Source of the DNA: an uncultured Clostridia bacterium
GTDB lineage: Bacteria > Bacillota > Clostridia > TANB77 > CAG-508
Direction: 5' to 3'
Assembly (NCBI GenBank): GCA_946529215.1
Contig: CAMMZC010000002.1
Location: 1-64,000 of the forward strand
DNA length: 64,000 bases
Part shown: piece by piece, positions 1 to 8,809 of the stretch
How positions within the stretch are numbered: position 1 is the first letter of the stretch
Layout: the number at the start of each line of letters is the position of its first letter
Notes under the pieces: generated by a model
The model's database searches: none
Told to the model about the DNA's origin: nothing
Seen by the model: the letters and a program-made list of their open reading frames with translations, nothing else
Made by a program: the position numbers and the translations under genes

Positions 1-82
1 GTACTACAAAATTTATATATATATTTTTGTTTCACATCATTGACAAACTTACACAAAAAATAGAAAAAATTTCCAATAATTA

Positions 83-111
83 TTGACTAAATTAAAAAAA
101 TGTGATATATT
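83..111 (+). promoter_or_regulatory. Promoter of the short plus-strand (antitoxin-like) RNA
   Basis: A TTGACT -35 box (83-88) and a TATATT -10 box (106-111) are separated by exactly 17 bases, with a TG one base upstream of the -10 box. Transcription would start near 118 and run into the hairpin at 180-202, giving an RNA of about 90 nt with no obvious reading frame. It faces the minus-strand small ORF at 228-326. Confidence 0.6.
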
Positions 112-148
112 AAAATTATAGTTTAGACATGATGTTTAAATTATACAA

Positions 149-174
149 TTAAATCATAAGAAGACAAAAAATCA
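149..174. repeat. Direct repeat, copy 1 (within antitoxin-like RNA)
   Basis: Matches 308-333 at 24 of 26 positions, with 18 consecutive identical bases at the left end. It lies in the 5' portion of the putative antitoxin RNA. Confidence 0.9.
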
Positions 175-208
175 AAAAAGCAGGGAATGTGCGAATCCCT
201 GCTTTTTT
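174..208. terminator. Bidirectional terminator shared by convergent transcripts
   Basis: The stem GCAGGGA (180-186) pairs with TCCCTGC (196-202), flanked by six A residues on the left and six T residues on the right. It therefore works as an intrinsic terminator on both strands. It would end the plus-strand RNA and the minus-strand toxin-like mRNA. A second hairpin, ACAACTA at 209-215 with TAGTTGT at 229-235 followed by T residues, lies immediately to the right and overlaps the toxin-like stop codon. Confidence 0.85.
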
Positions 209-227
209 ACAACTATGTATTCCTACA

Positions 228-326
228 TTAGTTGTTTTTTTCTTTTGATTTTTCATCTTTTATGGAAGCATCTTTTTGTGCTAATAATATAAGAACTAAC
301 TTCCATATTAAATCATAAGAAGACAT
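228..326 (-). CDS. Small Fst-like toxin candidate (32 aa)
   Basis: A 32-residue protein that begins MSSYDLIWKLVLILLAQ and ends in a Lys/Asp/Glu/Asn-rich tail. The hydrophobic stretch at residues 6-16 followed by a charged tail resembles Fst/Ldr- and TxpA-type type I toxins, although the membrane segment is short. The ATG (326-324) follows an unusually strong SD (AAGGGGGTGATT on the minus strand). Six bases just upstream (ACCCTC) can pair with GGGGGT of that SD across a 10-base loop, which would hide the ribosome site. Its mRNA would end at the shared terminator. I infer toxin function from the layout; the peptide itself is not a clear family match. Confidence 0.6.
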   Translation of the reverse strand: MSSYDLIWKLVLILLAQKDASIKDEKSKEKNN

Positions 327-333
327 ACAATCA
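308..333. repeat. Direct repeat, copy 2 (toxin-like start region)
   Basis: Spans the start codon and first six codons of the minus-strand small ORF plus the SD-to-ATG spacer. It is the 24/26 partner of 149-174. Antisense RNA carrying copy 1 would mask this translation start. Confidence 0.9.
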
Positions 334-361
334 CCCCCTTTTTCCCTCGAGGGTAAGAGTC

Positions 362-395
362 ATTATATCACAATATTTTTGCAAAGTCTGTCGAA
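362..395 (-). promoter_or_regulatory. Promoter of toxin-like mRNA with overlapping Spo0A-box-like site
   Basis: On the minus strand, TATAAT (367-362) is preceded by TG, making an extended -10 box. No good -35 box sits at normal spacing. Instead an exact TGTCGAA heptamer (389-395 on the plus strand), the known Spo0A-box consensus, lies where an activator would bind. Transcription would start near 355 and give a leader of about 30 nt. Control by Spo0A is inferred from this match only. Confidence 0.45.
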
Positions 396-428
396 ATTTG
401 TCATAGAACAAAAAATAATAAAAAAATC

Positions 429-457
429 TTGTAAAAATACAATAAAAATGATAGAAT
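429..457 (+). promoter_or_regulatory. Sigma-A-type promoter for the FN3/transglutaminase gene
   Basis: TTGTAA (429-434), a 17-base spacer and TAGAAT (452-457). The leader that follows (about 464-548) can fold: GGTAAG near 476 pairs with CTTGCC near 520, and inner AGAAAA pairs with TTTTCT. I do not recognise a known riboswitch class. Confidence 0.5.
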
Positions 458-548
458 ATAAAAAGAAAAACCGATGGTAAGAAGAAAAGGTTTAAAATAA
501 TTTTTTCTAACTGTGCTTGCCGTTGAATATAGAGAGGAATGATAGAAA

Positions 549-2003
549 ATGAAAAAAGTATTAAAAATATGTTTTGTAATATTAGGAATTATGTTTATAT
601 TTACAAATAATGTAAAAGCAGATGATACTAATGTCTCACTTAATGAAAATCTTCAAAATGAAATTGTCAGAAAGATAGATGCACCAACTGGATTAAAAGC
701 AGAGATTGTGTCAAATGGTATAAAACTAATATGGAATAATGTAAGTGAAGCTAGCAAATACGAAATATATAGAGACTATTTAGATACTGGGAATTTTCAT
801 AAAATTGAGACAGTTGCAACTAATAGCTATACAGATACAACTGCAACAGCTATTACGAGATATTTTTACAAAATAAAAGCAGTAAAGGAAAATGGAGAAA
901 CAAGTGATTTTTCTACAGTTGCTTTTATGCCTTATGTTTCTGCTCCAAATCCATCTATTCAAAGTTATAATGATAAAGCAACAATAAAATGGGATGAAAA
1001 CAAATATGTTGATGGATATGCTATTTTTAGATCTACATCAAAAACAGGAATATATGAAAAGATTAAAACTATAACTAAAAATTCAAAGACATCATATACT
1101 GATAAAAATATAAAAGCCAAAAATATATATTATTATAAACTAAAGGCATATAAAAAATACGACAATAAAGAATATTATAGTGCAGATTCTAAAATTGTAG
1201 AAAAAACCAAATATGCTCAAGTTATAATAAAAAAATCTTCATCAAATGATAGTAAAAAATCTATTACAATAAAATGGAAAAAAGTTTCAGGGGTTTCAGG
1301 TTATCAAATTTATAGATCAACTTCTAAAAATGGGAACTATAAAAAAATAAAAACAATTAAAAAGAAAAATATAACATCATATACAGACAAGAAAAATATA
1401 GGTTTAGGCAAACTTTATTATTACAAAATAAGAGCATATAAAAATAATGGAAACAAAAAAGAATATGGTCAATATTCATCTAAACATAAACAAACAACAG
1501 GTAGTAGAAAAAAACAGATGAACAAAATTAAACTAAAACCAGGTTCAACAGGATTTAAAGAATTAGATGGTGAATATAAAAAGATTGTAAAGAAAGTAAC
1601 AAAAGGTAAGAAAAACAACTATGATAAAGTAAAAGCAGTTTATAAATATGTTGTAGATCATATGAGCCATAATGACTATCACTGCAAACAATTTAACGGA
1701 ACTTTTGCTGCAATGGTTAAGGTTTTGGGAATAAAAAATGTTTATTGTGCAAGAGGTTATACTTCAACTACATCTGGAGGATGGGCAGAACATACTTGGA
1801 CAATAATAGAAATAAATGATACAAGATATGTTTTTGACACATCTTTAGATAGACATGTAAAAGATAGAACTAAAAAAGTAACTTATAGTAAATTTTTTAA
1901 AACAGAAAAAGAGGTTAAGAAAAGCTACAAATTAAGTTATTACCATTCAGATGCATGGCCTGTTTTACTTTCAACAGGTGGCTGGGGATATATTTATTAT
2001 TAA
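549..2003 (+). CDS. Secreted FN3-repeat protein with C-terminal transglutaminase-like domain
   Basis: The 484-aa product starts with a signal peptide (lysines, then a hydrophobic core, with a likely cut after KA near residue 24). Three fibronectin-type-III-like repeats follow, at about residues 43-128, 130-220 and 222-325. Each has the TSYTD...YYYKI(R/K)AYK signature typical of this fold. The C-terminal third resembles transglutaminase-like proteases: His at about 415 in AEHTW and Asp at about 430 in VFDTSLD fit two of the catalytic triad. The cysteine is less certain; candidates are in HCKQF (about 379) and YCARGY (about 400). It is probably an extracellular wall-associated protein. SD GAGAGG lies upstream of the ATG. 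Confidence 0.75.
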   Translation: MKKVLKICFVILGIMFIFTNNVKADDTNVSLNENLQNEIVRKIDAPTGLKAEIVSNGIKLIWNNVSEASKYEIYRDYLDTGNFHKIETVATNSYTDTTATAITRYFYKIKAVKENGETSDFSTVAFMPYVSAPNPSIQSYNDKATIKWDENKYVDGYAIFRSTSKTGIYEKIKTITKNSKTSYTDKNIKAKNIYYYKLKAYKKYDNKEYYSADSKIVEKTKYAQVIIKKSSSNDSKKSITIKWKKVSGVSGYQIYRSTSKNGNYKKIKTIKKKNITSYTDKKNIGLGKLYYYKIRAYKNNGNKKEYGQYSSKHKQTTGSRKKQMNKIKLKPGSTGFKELDGEYKKIVKKVTKGKKNNYDKVKAVYKYVVDHMSHNDYHCKQFNGTFAAMVKVLGIKNVYCARGYTSTTSGGWAEHTWTIIEINDTRYVFDTSLDRHVKDRTKKVTYSKFFKTEKEVKKSYKLSYYHSDAWPVLLSTGGWGYIYY

Positions 2004-2020
2004 AAGAAAGAGGACTACAA

Positions 2021-3349
2021 ATGAAAGAAAAAGGGATACTACTTCCAATTTTTTCACTTCCAAGCAAATATGGAATTGGAGATTTTGGAAATGAAGCTTA
2101 TGAATTTATAGATATACTTAGCGAAAATGGAATAAAATATTGGGAAGTATTGCCCATAAATGCTTGTAAAGGTTTGCCCTATTCACCAACTAGTTTTTAT
2201 GCATTAAATGAAGACTATATTTCTTTAGACAAACTAATAGAAGATGGTTTGATTAAAGGTGCAGAAACAAGAGAACAAACAGATAGAGCTATATATGATA
2301 ATTTTAAAGAAAAATATTACATAGAAGCATTTATTAAGTTTAGAAAGACAAAAGAATATAAAGAATTTATAGAAAATAAAGAAATAAAAAAATATACTGA
2401 ATTTATGCATAAAAGAAAAGGAAACAATAAAGAATACTATGGATTTCTTCAATACATATTATTTAAGCAATGGATGGAACTTAAATCTTATGCTAATTCA
2501 AAAGGAATTGAGATAATAGGAGATATGCCTTTTTATCCAGATTTTGATTCTGTAGATACAATGTATCATTCAGATTGTTTTGAAATGAAGTATGGCAAGT
2601 TTACATTTGAGGCTGGAACTCCACCAGATTACTTCAATGAAGATGGACAAAAATGGGGAAGCCCTGTATACAATGTAGAAGGAATTAAAAAAGATAATTA
2701 TAAATATTTAGTAGGAATTTTTAAATATTATTTAGAATTATTTGATAAAGTAAGAGTAGATTACTTTAGAGGATATGATTCATTTTTTAAAATACCACTT
2801 GGAAAATCTGGCAAAGAGGGATGTTATGTTGATAGTTTTAGCTATGGATTTTTTGACGAATTATTTAAAGATGGTAGTGTAAAGCCAGAAAGTTTAATAA
2901 TAGAAGATTTAGGAGATATAAGAAAAGAAACAGTAGAACTTAGAAATCATTATGGATTTACAAGACAAAAAATACTTCAATTTTCTATCGATTTAGATAA
3001 TTACTATGATAGAGATAATGAAGAAGAAAATGTGCTTGTTTTTCCAGGAAATCATGATTGTTCAACAATTTATGGTTGGTATAAAATATTAGATGATGAA
3101 CATAAAGAAAAACTAAAAGAATTTTTAAGAAGAAATGAATGTTATGATATAAATGTAAACATTGGAATTATGCAATATTGCTTAAAATGTAAAGCACGAA
3201 TGGCAGTTATAACAGTTCAAGATATATTAGGATTGGATGATAGCGCGAGAATGAATGTTCCAGGAACAGATAGTCCAAATAATTGGTCTTGGAAACTTGT
3301 AAATTTCAATGATTTTAAGGAAAGAATAAGAGACTTCAATTTATACTAA
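2021..3349 (+). CDS. malQ: 4-alpha-glucanotransferase (GH77, MalQ)
   Basis: Transfers alpha-1,4-glucan segments between maltodextrins in the cytoplasm, feeding maltose/glycogen metabolism. Family hallmarks are clear: GILLPIFSLPS at the N-terminus, the nucleophile Asp247 in VRVDYFRG, acid/base Glu295 in IIEDLG and the third acidic residue Asp346 in GNHD. The donor-site motif AGTPPDYF (about 198) is also present. The ATG at 2021 follows an AAAGAGG ribosome site; an in-frame extension back to 1955 overlaps the previous gene and is unlikely. At 442 aa it is somewhat shorter than the usual roughly 500 aa, but the catalytic core looks complete. It lies 17 bases after the FN3 gene. No other maltodextrin genes are nearby. 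Confidence 0.9.
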   Translation: MKEKGILLPIFSLPSKYGIGDFGNEAYEFIDILSENGIKYWEVLPINACKGLPYSPTSFYALNEDYISLDKLIEDGLIKGAETREQTDRAIYDNFKEKYYIEAFIKFRKTKEYKEFIENKEIKKYTEFMHKRKGNNKEYYGFLQYILFKQWMELKSYANSKGIEIIGDMPFYPDFDSVDTMYHSDCFEMKYGKFTFEAGTPPDYFNEDGQKWGSPVYNVEGIKKDNYKYLVGIFKYYLELFDKVRVDYFRGYDSFFKIPLGKSGKEGCYVDSFSYGFFDELFKDGSVKPESLIIEDLGDIRKETVELRNHYGFTRQKILQFSIDLDNYYDRDNEEENVLVFPGNHDCSTIYGWYKILDDEHKEKLKEFLRRNECYDINVNIGIMQYCLKCKARMAVITVQDILGLDDSARMNVPGTDSPNNWSWKLVNFNDFKERIRDFNLY

Positions 3350-3396
3350 AACACTAAAATCTAAAAAATTCATAAATAAAGACAGGAGGATTTTTA

Positions 3397-5136
3397 ATGA
3401 TAAAAAAATTAGCAAAATCAATTAGAGAGTACAAAAAAGAAACAATATTAACACCACTTTCAGTTGCAATGGAAGTTGTGTTAGAAGTAATTGTGCCATA
3501 TTTTATGGCTTTATTAATAGATGAAGGAATTAACAAATCTTCAATAGATAACACTGTAAGAATAGGAATTGCGTTAGTGGCATTTACCTTATTATCATTA
3601 TTTTTTGGTGCAATATCTGGAATGTTTGCAGCAAAAGCAGGAAGTGGATTTGCAAAAAATCTAAGAAAAGATTTATATTACAAAGTACAAAATTTTTCAT
3701 TTGCAAATATAGATAAATTCAGTACTTCAAGTATAGTTACAAGACTTACAACAGATGTAACTTATGTTCAACATGCATTCCAAATGATAATAAGAATTGC
3801 AATTAGAGCACCTTTAATGCTTATCTTTTCACTTATTATGGCAATAAAAATAAATGTAAAAATGTCATTTATCTTTTTTGCTTTAATACCACTAGTTGCA
3901 ATTATTTTGTTTGTAATATCTAGACTTGCAATGCCACTATTTGAAAAAGTATTTAAAAAATATGATGATTTAAATAATATTGTAGAAGAAAATACTTCAG
4001 GAATGAGAGTTGTAAAATCATTTTATTTAGAAGAACATGAAAAAGAAAAATTTAATAAAAAATCTAGAGAAATTTTTGAGTTATTTTCTAAAGCAGAAAA
4101 AATATTGGCATATAATTCACCAACTATGCAATTTGCAATGTATGCAGCGATGATTTTGATTTCATGGATAGGTGCAAGAATAATAGTTACAACAAATAGC
4201 ACAGAACTTACAACAGGAGAACTTACAAGCTTGATTACATATGCAATTCAAGTATTATTTTCAATTATGATGCTTACAATGATTTCTGTTATGCTTACAA
4301 TTTCAATGGCTTCTGCAAAAAGAATTGTAGAGATTTTAGATGAAGAGCCAAGCATAAAAAATACTGATGACCCAATAATGGAAGTAGAAGATGGGTCTAT
4401 AGAATTTAAAAATGTAGGATTTAGCTATATTGGCGAAAAAGAAAAAGAAGTTTTAAAAGATATTAATCTTAAAATAAAATCAGGAGAAACAATTGGAATA
4501 ATAGGAGGTACAGGTGTTGGAAAATCTTCGCTTGTTAACCTTATTCCAAGACTTTATGATGTTACAGAAGGAAGTCTTCTAATTGCAGGAAATAATGTTA
4601 AAAATTATGATTTAAAAACTTTAAGAGATGCAGTAGCTTGTGTTCTACAAAAAAATGTGTTATTTTCTGGAACAATAAAAGAAAATCTTCGTTGGGGAAA
4701 TGAAACCGCTACAGATGAAGAATTAATAGAAGCTTGTAAGTTAGCACAAGCAGATGGTTTCATTCAGGAAATGCCTGACAAATATGATACATATATAGAA
4801 CAAGGTGGAACAAATGTATCTGGTGGACAAAAACAAAGATTATGTATTGCAAGAGCATTAGTTAAAAGGCCTAAAATACTTATTTTGGATGACTCTACAT
4901 CTGCAGTAGATACTAAAACAGACAAATTAATTAGAGATGCATTTGCTAAAAAAATACCAAATACAACAAAAATAATAATAGCTCAAAGAATTTCATCAGT
5001 AGAAGAATGTGACAAAATTATTGTTATGAAACAAGGAAAAATAGATGCGATTGGAACACATAAAGAGCTAATAAAAACTAATAAGATTTATAAAGAGGTT
5101 TATGAGTCTCAAACTGAGGCAAATGTTGAAGAATAA
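3397..5136 (+). CDS. ABC exporter half-transporter with degenerate ATP site (subunit A)
   Basis: A fused membrane/ATPase half-transporter of the heterodimeric multidrug-exporter type. Six membrane segments occupy about residues 15-300, followed by the ATPase domain. Walker A is GGTGVGKSS (about 370), the signature is VSGGQ (about 474), and Walker B reads ILILDDSTS, so the catalytic Glu is replaced by Asp. The switch His is replaced by Gln in IAQRIS (about 530). This is the degenerate pattern of one partner in heterodimeric exporters such as TM287/288 and BmrCD. The partner gene follows 36 bases downstream. SD CAGGAGG is strong. The substrate cannot be told from sequence. Confidence 0.9.
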   Translation: MIKKLAKSIREYKKETILTPLSVAMEVVLEVIVPYFMALLIDEGINKSSIDNTVRIGIALVAFTLLSLFFGAISGMFAAKAGSGFAKNLRKDLYYKVQNFSFANIDKFSTSSIVTRLTTDVTYVQHAFQMIIRIAIRAPLMLIFSLIMAIKINVKMSFIFFALIPLVAIILFVISRLAMPLFEKVFKKYDDLNNIVEENTSGMRVVKSFYLEEHEKEKFNKKSREIFELFSKAEKILAYNSPTMQFAMYAAMILISWIGARIIVTTNSTELTTGELTSLITYAIQVLFSIMMLTMISVMLTISMASAKRIVEILDEEPSIKNTDDPIMEVEDGSIEFKNVGFSYIGEKEKEVLKDINLKIKSGETIGIIGGTGVGKSSLVNLIPRLYDVTEGSLLIAGNNVKNYDLKTLRDAVACVLQKNVLFSGTIKENLRWGNETATDEELIEACKLAQADGFIQEMPDKYDTYIEQGGTNVSGGQKQRLCIARALVKRPKILILDDSTSAVDTKTDKLIRDAFAKKIPNTTKIIIAQRISSVEECDKIIVMKQGKIDAIGTHKELIKTNKIYKEVYESQTEANVEE

Positions 5137-5172
5137 TTACAACTTAAGATTTGTATAAAAAGGGAGGAAATA

Positions 5173-7050
5173 ATGAAAGATAAAAGACCTGAGCTAAATA
5201 AAGGCACTGTAAAAAGACTATTAAAAATAATAACAGAAAAATACAAAAAACATTTAATTTTAGTATTTGTTTGTTTAGTTATAAGTTCTGTTGTATCAGT
5301 TTCAGCACCATTATTTAGCAAAAAAATAATAGATGAATATATTGTTCCATTACTAGGAACCGAAAATCCAGTTTTTGATGGATTAAGAAATTTAATTTTA
5401 GTAATGTGCATAGTGTTCTTACTTGGAATAATTGCAACATTTATTTACAATAGACTTATGGTAGTTATAGCACAAGGAACTTTGAAAAAAATAAGAGATA
5501 CAATGTTTGCAAAAATGCAAAAATTACCAATAAGATATTTTGATACAGTACCTCATGGTGATGTAATGAGTCATTACACAAATGATACTGATACATTAGA
5601 GCAAATGATTTCTCAAAGTATGCCACAACTTGTATCTTCGATTTTATCTTTAGTTGCAGTTACAATTTCAATGTTTGCTTTAAGTTGGCAATTAACACTA
5701 TTTATATTTTTATTTGTAGCTATAATGCTTAGAGTAACAATGTCTATAACCAAAAGAAGTGGTTCATACTTTATAGGACAACAAGAAACTTTAGGAAAAG
5801 TAAATGGTTATATAGAAGAAATGATAAATGGACAAAAGGTTGTAAAAGTATTTAATTATGAAGATAGAGCGAAAGATAATTTCGATAAACTAAATGAAAA
5901 TTTATATAATAATATGGTAAATGCAAATAAATTTGCAAATATATTAATGCCAGTATTAAATAACCTTGGAAATATTGAATATGTTCTTGTTGCAATAATT
6001 GGAGCATTCTTGGCGATTTCAGGAAAAGTCCCATCACTTACAATTGGAACAATCGCATCATTTTTAGCATTAACAAGAAGTTTTAATCAACCTATAAAAA
6101 ATGTATCAAGTCAGGCAAACACAGTAGTTATGGCAATTGCAGGTGCAACAAGAATTTTTAAACTAATAGATGAAGAACCAGAAGTAGATAATGGATATGT
6201 AACACTTGTAAATGCGAAAATTGATGAAAATGGAAATATTACAGAAACAGATGAAAGAACAGAAAAATGGGCTTGGAAATATCCTCATCATGATGGACGT
6301 TTAGAATATATTGAGCTAAAAGGCCATATAGAAATGGAAAATGTTGATTTTGGTTATGAACCTGATAAAGAAATTTTGCATAATATTTCACTTTATGCAA
6401 AACCTGGTCAAAAGATTGCATTTGTTGGAGCTACAGGTGCAGGAAAAACTACAATTACAAATTTAATAAATAGATTTTATGACGTAGAAGATGGAAAAAT
6501 AAGATATGATGGAATAAATATAAACAAAATAAAAAAAGAAGATTTAAGAAGATCTTTAGGTTTAGTTTTACAAGATACAAATCTATTTACAGGAACAATT
6601 AAAGAAAATATTAAATACGGAAAACTTGATGCAACAGATGAAGAAGTAATCCAAGCTGCAAAAATTGCAAATGCACATGAATTTATTTCAATGCTTCCAA
6701 ATGGATATGACACTATGCTTACTCAAAATGGAAGTCAGTTATCACAAGGACAAAGGCAACTTTTATCAATTGCAAGATGTGCAATAAATGATCCACCTGT
6801 AATGATTTTAGATGAAGCTACATCAAGCATAGATACAAGAACAGAAAAATTAGTTCAGGAAGGTATGGACAAATTAATGAATGGAAGAACAGTTTTTGTA
6901 ATTGCCCACAGACTTTCAACAGTTAGAAATGCCAAAGCTATAATGGTTTTGGAACATGGGAATATTATAGAAAGAGGAACACATGAACAACTACTAGAAG
7001 AAAAAGGACAATACTACCAGTTATATACAGGTGCATTTGAGCTAGAGTGA
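5173..7050 (+). CDS. ABC exporter half-transporter with canonical catalytic Glu/His (subunit B)
   Basis: Partner of the preceding gene (625 aa). Six membrane segments lie in the N-terminal half and an ATPase domain in the C-terminal half. Walker A is GATGAGKTT (about 419), Walker B is VMILDEATS with the catalytic Glu present (about 545), and the switch motif is IAHRLS with His (about 578). The signature is LSQGQ rather than LSGGQ (about 523). Combined with the degenerate Walker B and switch residues of subunit A, this gives one consensus and one degenerate ATP site, as known for heterodimeric exporters. An insert at about 350-385, rich in Glu, Thr and Trp, separates the membrane and ATPase parts. 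Confidence 0.9.
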   Translation: MKDKRPELNKGTVKRLLKIITEKYKKHLILVFVCLVISSVVSVSAPLFSKKIIDEYIVPLLGTENPVFDGLRNLILVMCIVFLLGIIATFIYNRLMVVIAQGTLKKIRDTMFAKMQKLPIRYFDTVPHGDVMSHYTNDTDTLEQMISQSMPQLVSSILSLVAVTISMFALSWQLTLFIFLFVAIMLRVTMSITKRSGSYFIGQQETLGKVNGYIEEMINGQKVVKVFNYEDRAKDNFDKLNENLYNNMVNANKFANILMPVLNNLGNIEYVLVAIIGAFLAISGKVPSLTIGTIASFLALTRSFNQPIKNVSSQANTVVMAIAGATRIFKLIDEEPEVDNGYVTLVNAKIDENGNITETDERTEKWAWKYPHHDGRLEYIELKGHIEMENVDFGYEPDKEILHNISLYAKPGQKIAFVGATGAGKTTITNLINRFYDVEDGKIRYDGININKIKKEDLRRSLGLVLQDTNLFTGTIKENIKYGKLDATDEEVIQAAKIANAHEFISMLPNGYDTMLTQNGSQLSQGQRQLLSIARCAINDPPVMILDEATSSIDTRTEKLVQEGMDKLMNGRTVFVIAHRLSTVRNAKAIMVLEHGNIIERGTHEQLLEEKGQYYQLYTGAFELE

Positions 7051-7084
7051 TTTTGGGGACGGGCAAAATAGGAGGATAAAATAA

Positions 7085-8809
7085 ATGAAAAATAGAATTT
7101 TAAAAGTATTATTAATATCAGTATTATTTGCAATTACACTAGGAATAAAAACATCAGTAAATGCAAATTCAATAAGTAGCATAAATATGGATATTTATGT
7201 AGATAACAATGGAAATGCAGAAGTTACAGAGGTTTGGACTTGTTCTACAAATCAAGGAACAGAGGTTTATCATCCATATTATAATTTAGGAAATTCACAA
7301 ATTACAAATCTTAGAGTATATGATAAAACAAAAACATATTCAAATACTGATACTTGGGATACAGAAGCAACAATGAGTCAAAAGGCATATAAATGTGGAA
7401 TAAATAAAATATATAATGGTGTGGAACTTTGTTGGGGAATAAGCAATTATGGTTCTAATGTATACACAGCAAAATACAATATTTCAAATTTTGTGTCAGA
7501 ACTTACAGATTCACAAATGATGTACTGGACTATAATTCCTTATGATTTTTCAACTACTATTGGAAGTGTGAAAATAAAAATTCATGCAAATACTTACTTT
7601 AAAGATACAATAGATGTTTGGGGATATGGAAAATATGGGGCTTTATGTTATGTAGATAAAAATGATGGTGCAATTTATATGGATACAGAAGGCAAGAGCT
7701 TAGCTAAATCTGAATATATGACATTTTTAGCTAAATTTCCAAAAGAAACTTTTAATACATCAAATTATTTAGACCACGATTTTAATTATTATTATGAAAT
7801 GGCTAAGGAAGGGTCTAAGCCTTACAATTATAAACAATCATCTTTTAGAGATAAACTTTTTACAGTGCTTGTAGAATTTACTACACCATTTATTTTTATT
7901 GCATTTTGCTTTGTTGGATTTATTGCTACTAAGAAAAATTTTGGTGGAGACTATGGATTTAAATATGGAGAGGCTGGAAAGATAAAGTCAAATGAAATAA
8001 CATATTACAGAGATATACCTCTAGAAGGAAATGTTTTAAGAGCATATTATATTGCATATAGTTATGGATTAATTAAAAATAAAACAGATATACTTGGTTC
8101 TATAATTTTAATGTGGCTTCGAGAAGGAATTATTAAAACTGAAAATAGAACAGATGGAAAAATATTTAAAAAAGAGAATACAGTTATTCATATGGGAAAT
8201 AATTCACATGTTGATTTTGGAAATAGAAGAATTAACGAGCTATTTAATATGATGTATGTTGCAAGTGTAGATGGAATATTAGAAAATAAAGAATTTGAAA
8301 AATGGTGTAAGAAGAGTTATGAGAAAATTCTTGGATGGTTTGATGATATTTTAAGAGAACAACGAACTTCGCTTATTTCAGATGGTTTGATAAATGTTCA
8401 AAAAGGGACTTTTGGAAAAAAGTATACTGCAACACAAGAATTAAAAGAAGAAGCTTTAAAAATTGCAGGGCTTAAAAAGTTTTTGCTAGAATATACATTA
8501 ATCAAAGATAGACAAGCAATTGAAGTAGCTTTATTTGAAGATTATTTAATATATGCTCAACTACTTGGAATAGCTAAACAAGTATCTAAACAATTTAAAG
8601 AAATATACCCAGATATGATTGAACAAACAAATTATGGTTCTTATGATAATTTAGTTTATATAAATTATGTTTCGTCAAGAGGAGTATCTAGTGCAAATTC
8701 TGCAAGAGCTGCTGCAGAAAGCTATAGCTCTGGAGGGGGAGGATTCTCTTCTGGAGGCGGAGGCGGAGGTTCCTTCGGCGGTGGCGGAGGCGGAGGTGGC
8801 TTCCGTTAA
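7085..8809 (+). CDS. DUF2207-family membrane protein with polyglycine tail
   Basis: The 574-aa protein has an N-terminal signal peptide and an extracellular domain of about 230 residues typical of DUF2207 (begins SISSINMDIYVDNNGNAEVTE). A membrane helix follows at about 262-282, then a cytoplasmic region. It ends in repeated Gly/Ser/Phe blocks (about 546-574), also typical of the family. Its function is unknown. The glycine tail uses GGC/GGA/GGT codons, a local GC-rich patch in an A+T-rich genome. It overlaps the next gene by one base (TAATG), and the GGAGGTGG of the glycine codons sits where whiA needs its ribosome site. SD GGAGG precedes the ATG. Confidence 0.85.
   Translation: MKNRILKVLLISVLFAITLGIKTSVNANSISSINMDIYVDNNGNAEVTEVWTCSTNQGTEVYHPYYNLGNSQITNLRVYDKTKTYSNTDTWDTEATMSQKAYKCGINKIYNGVELCWGISNYGSNVYTAKYNISNFVSELTDSQMMYWTIIPYDFSTTIGSVKIKIHANTYFKDTIDVWGYGKYGALCYVDKNDGAIYMDTEGKSLAKSEYMTFLAKFPKETFNTSNYLDHDFNYYYEMAKEGSKPYNYKQSSFRDKLFTVLVEFTTPFIFIAFCFVGFIATKKNFGGDYGFKYGEAGKIKSNEITYYRDIPLEGNVLRAYYIAYSYGLIKNKTDILGSIILMWLREGIIKTENRTDGKIFKKENTVIHMGNNSHVDFGNRRINELFNMMYVASVDGILENKEFEKWCKKSYEKILGWFDDILREQRTSLISDGLINVQKGTFGKKYTATQELKEEALKIAGLKKFLLEYTLIKDRQAIEVALFEDYLIYAQLLGIAKQVSKQFKEIYPDMIEQTNYGSYDNLVYINYVSSRGVSSANSARAAAESYSSGGGGFSSGGGGGGSFGGGGGGGGFR

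Larger units (their letters stand above)
118..208 (+). ncRNA. Putative cis-encoded antitoxin RNA (Fst/RNA II-like)
   Basis: This short transcript is inferred from the promoter at 83-111 and the bidirectional terminator at 174-208. It contains no credible ORF. Near its 5' end, bases 149-174 repeat 24 of 26 bases of 308-333. The second copy is antisense to the start codon and first codons of the toxin-like mRNA, so this RNA could pair with that mRNA both at the shared terminator stem and at the translation start. This is the architecture of the par/Fst system of enterococcal plasmid pAD1. Promoter, repeat and terminator are seen directly; the function is inferred. Confidence 0.55.

Noticed and set aside
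470..530. Possible c-di-GMP (GEMM) riboswitch before the FN3 gene
   Set aside because: Only a short CCGATGG matches by chance; the conserved GEMM core is absent.
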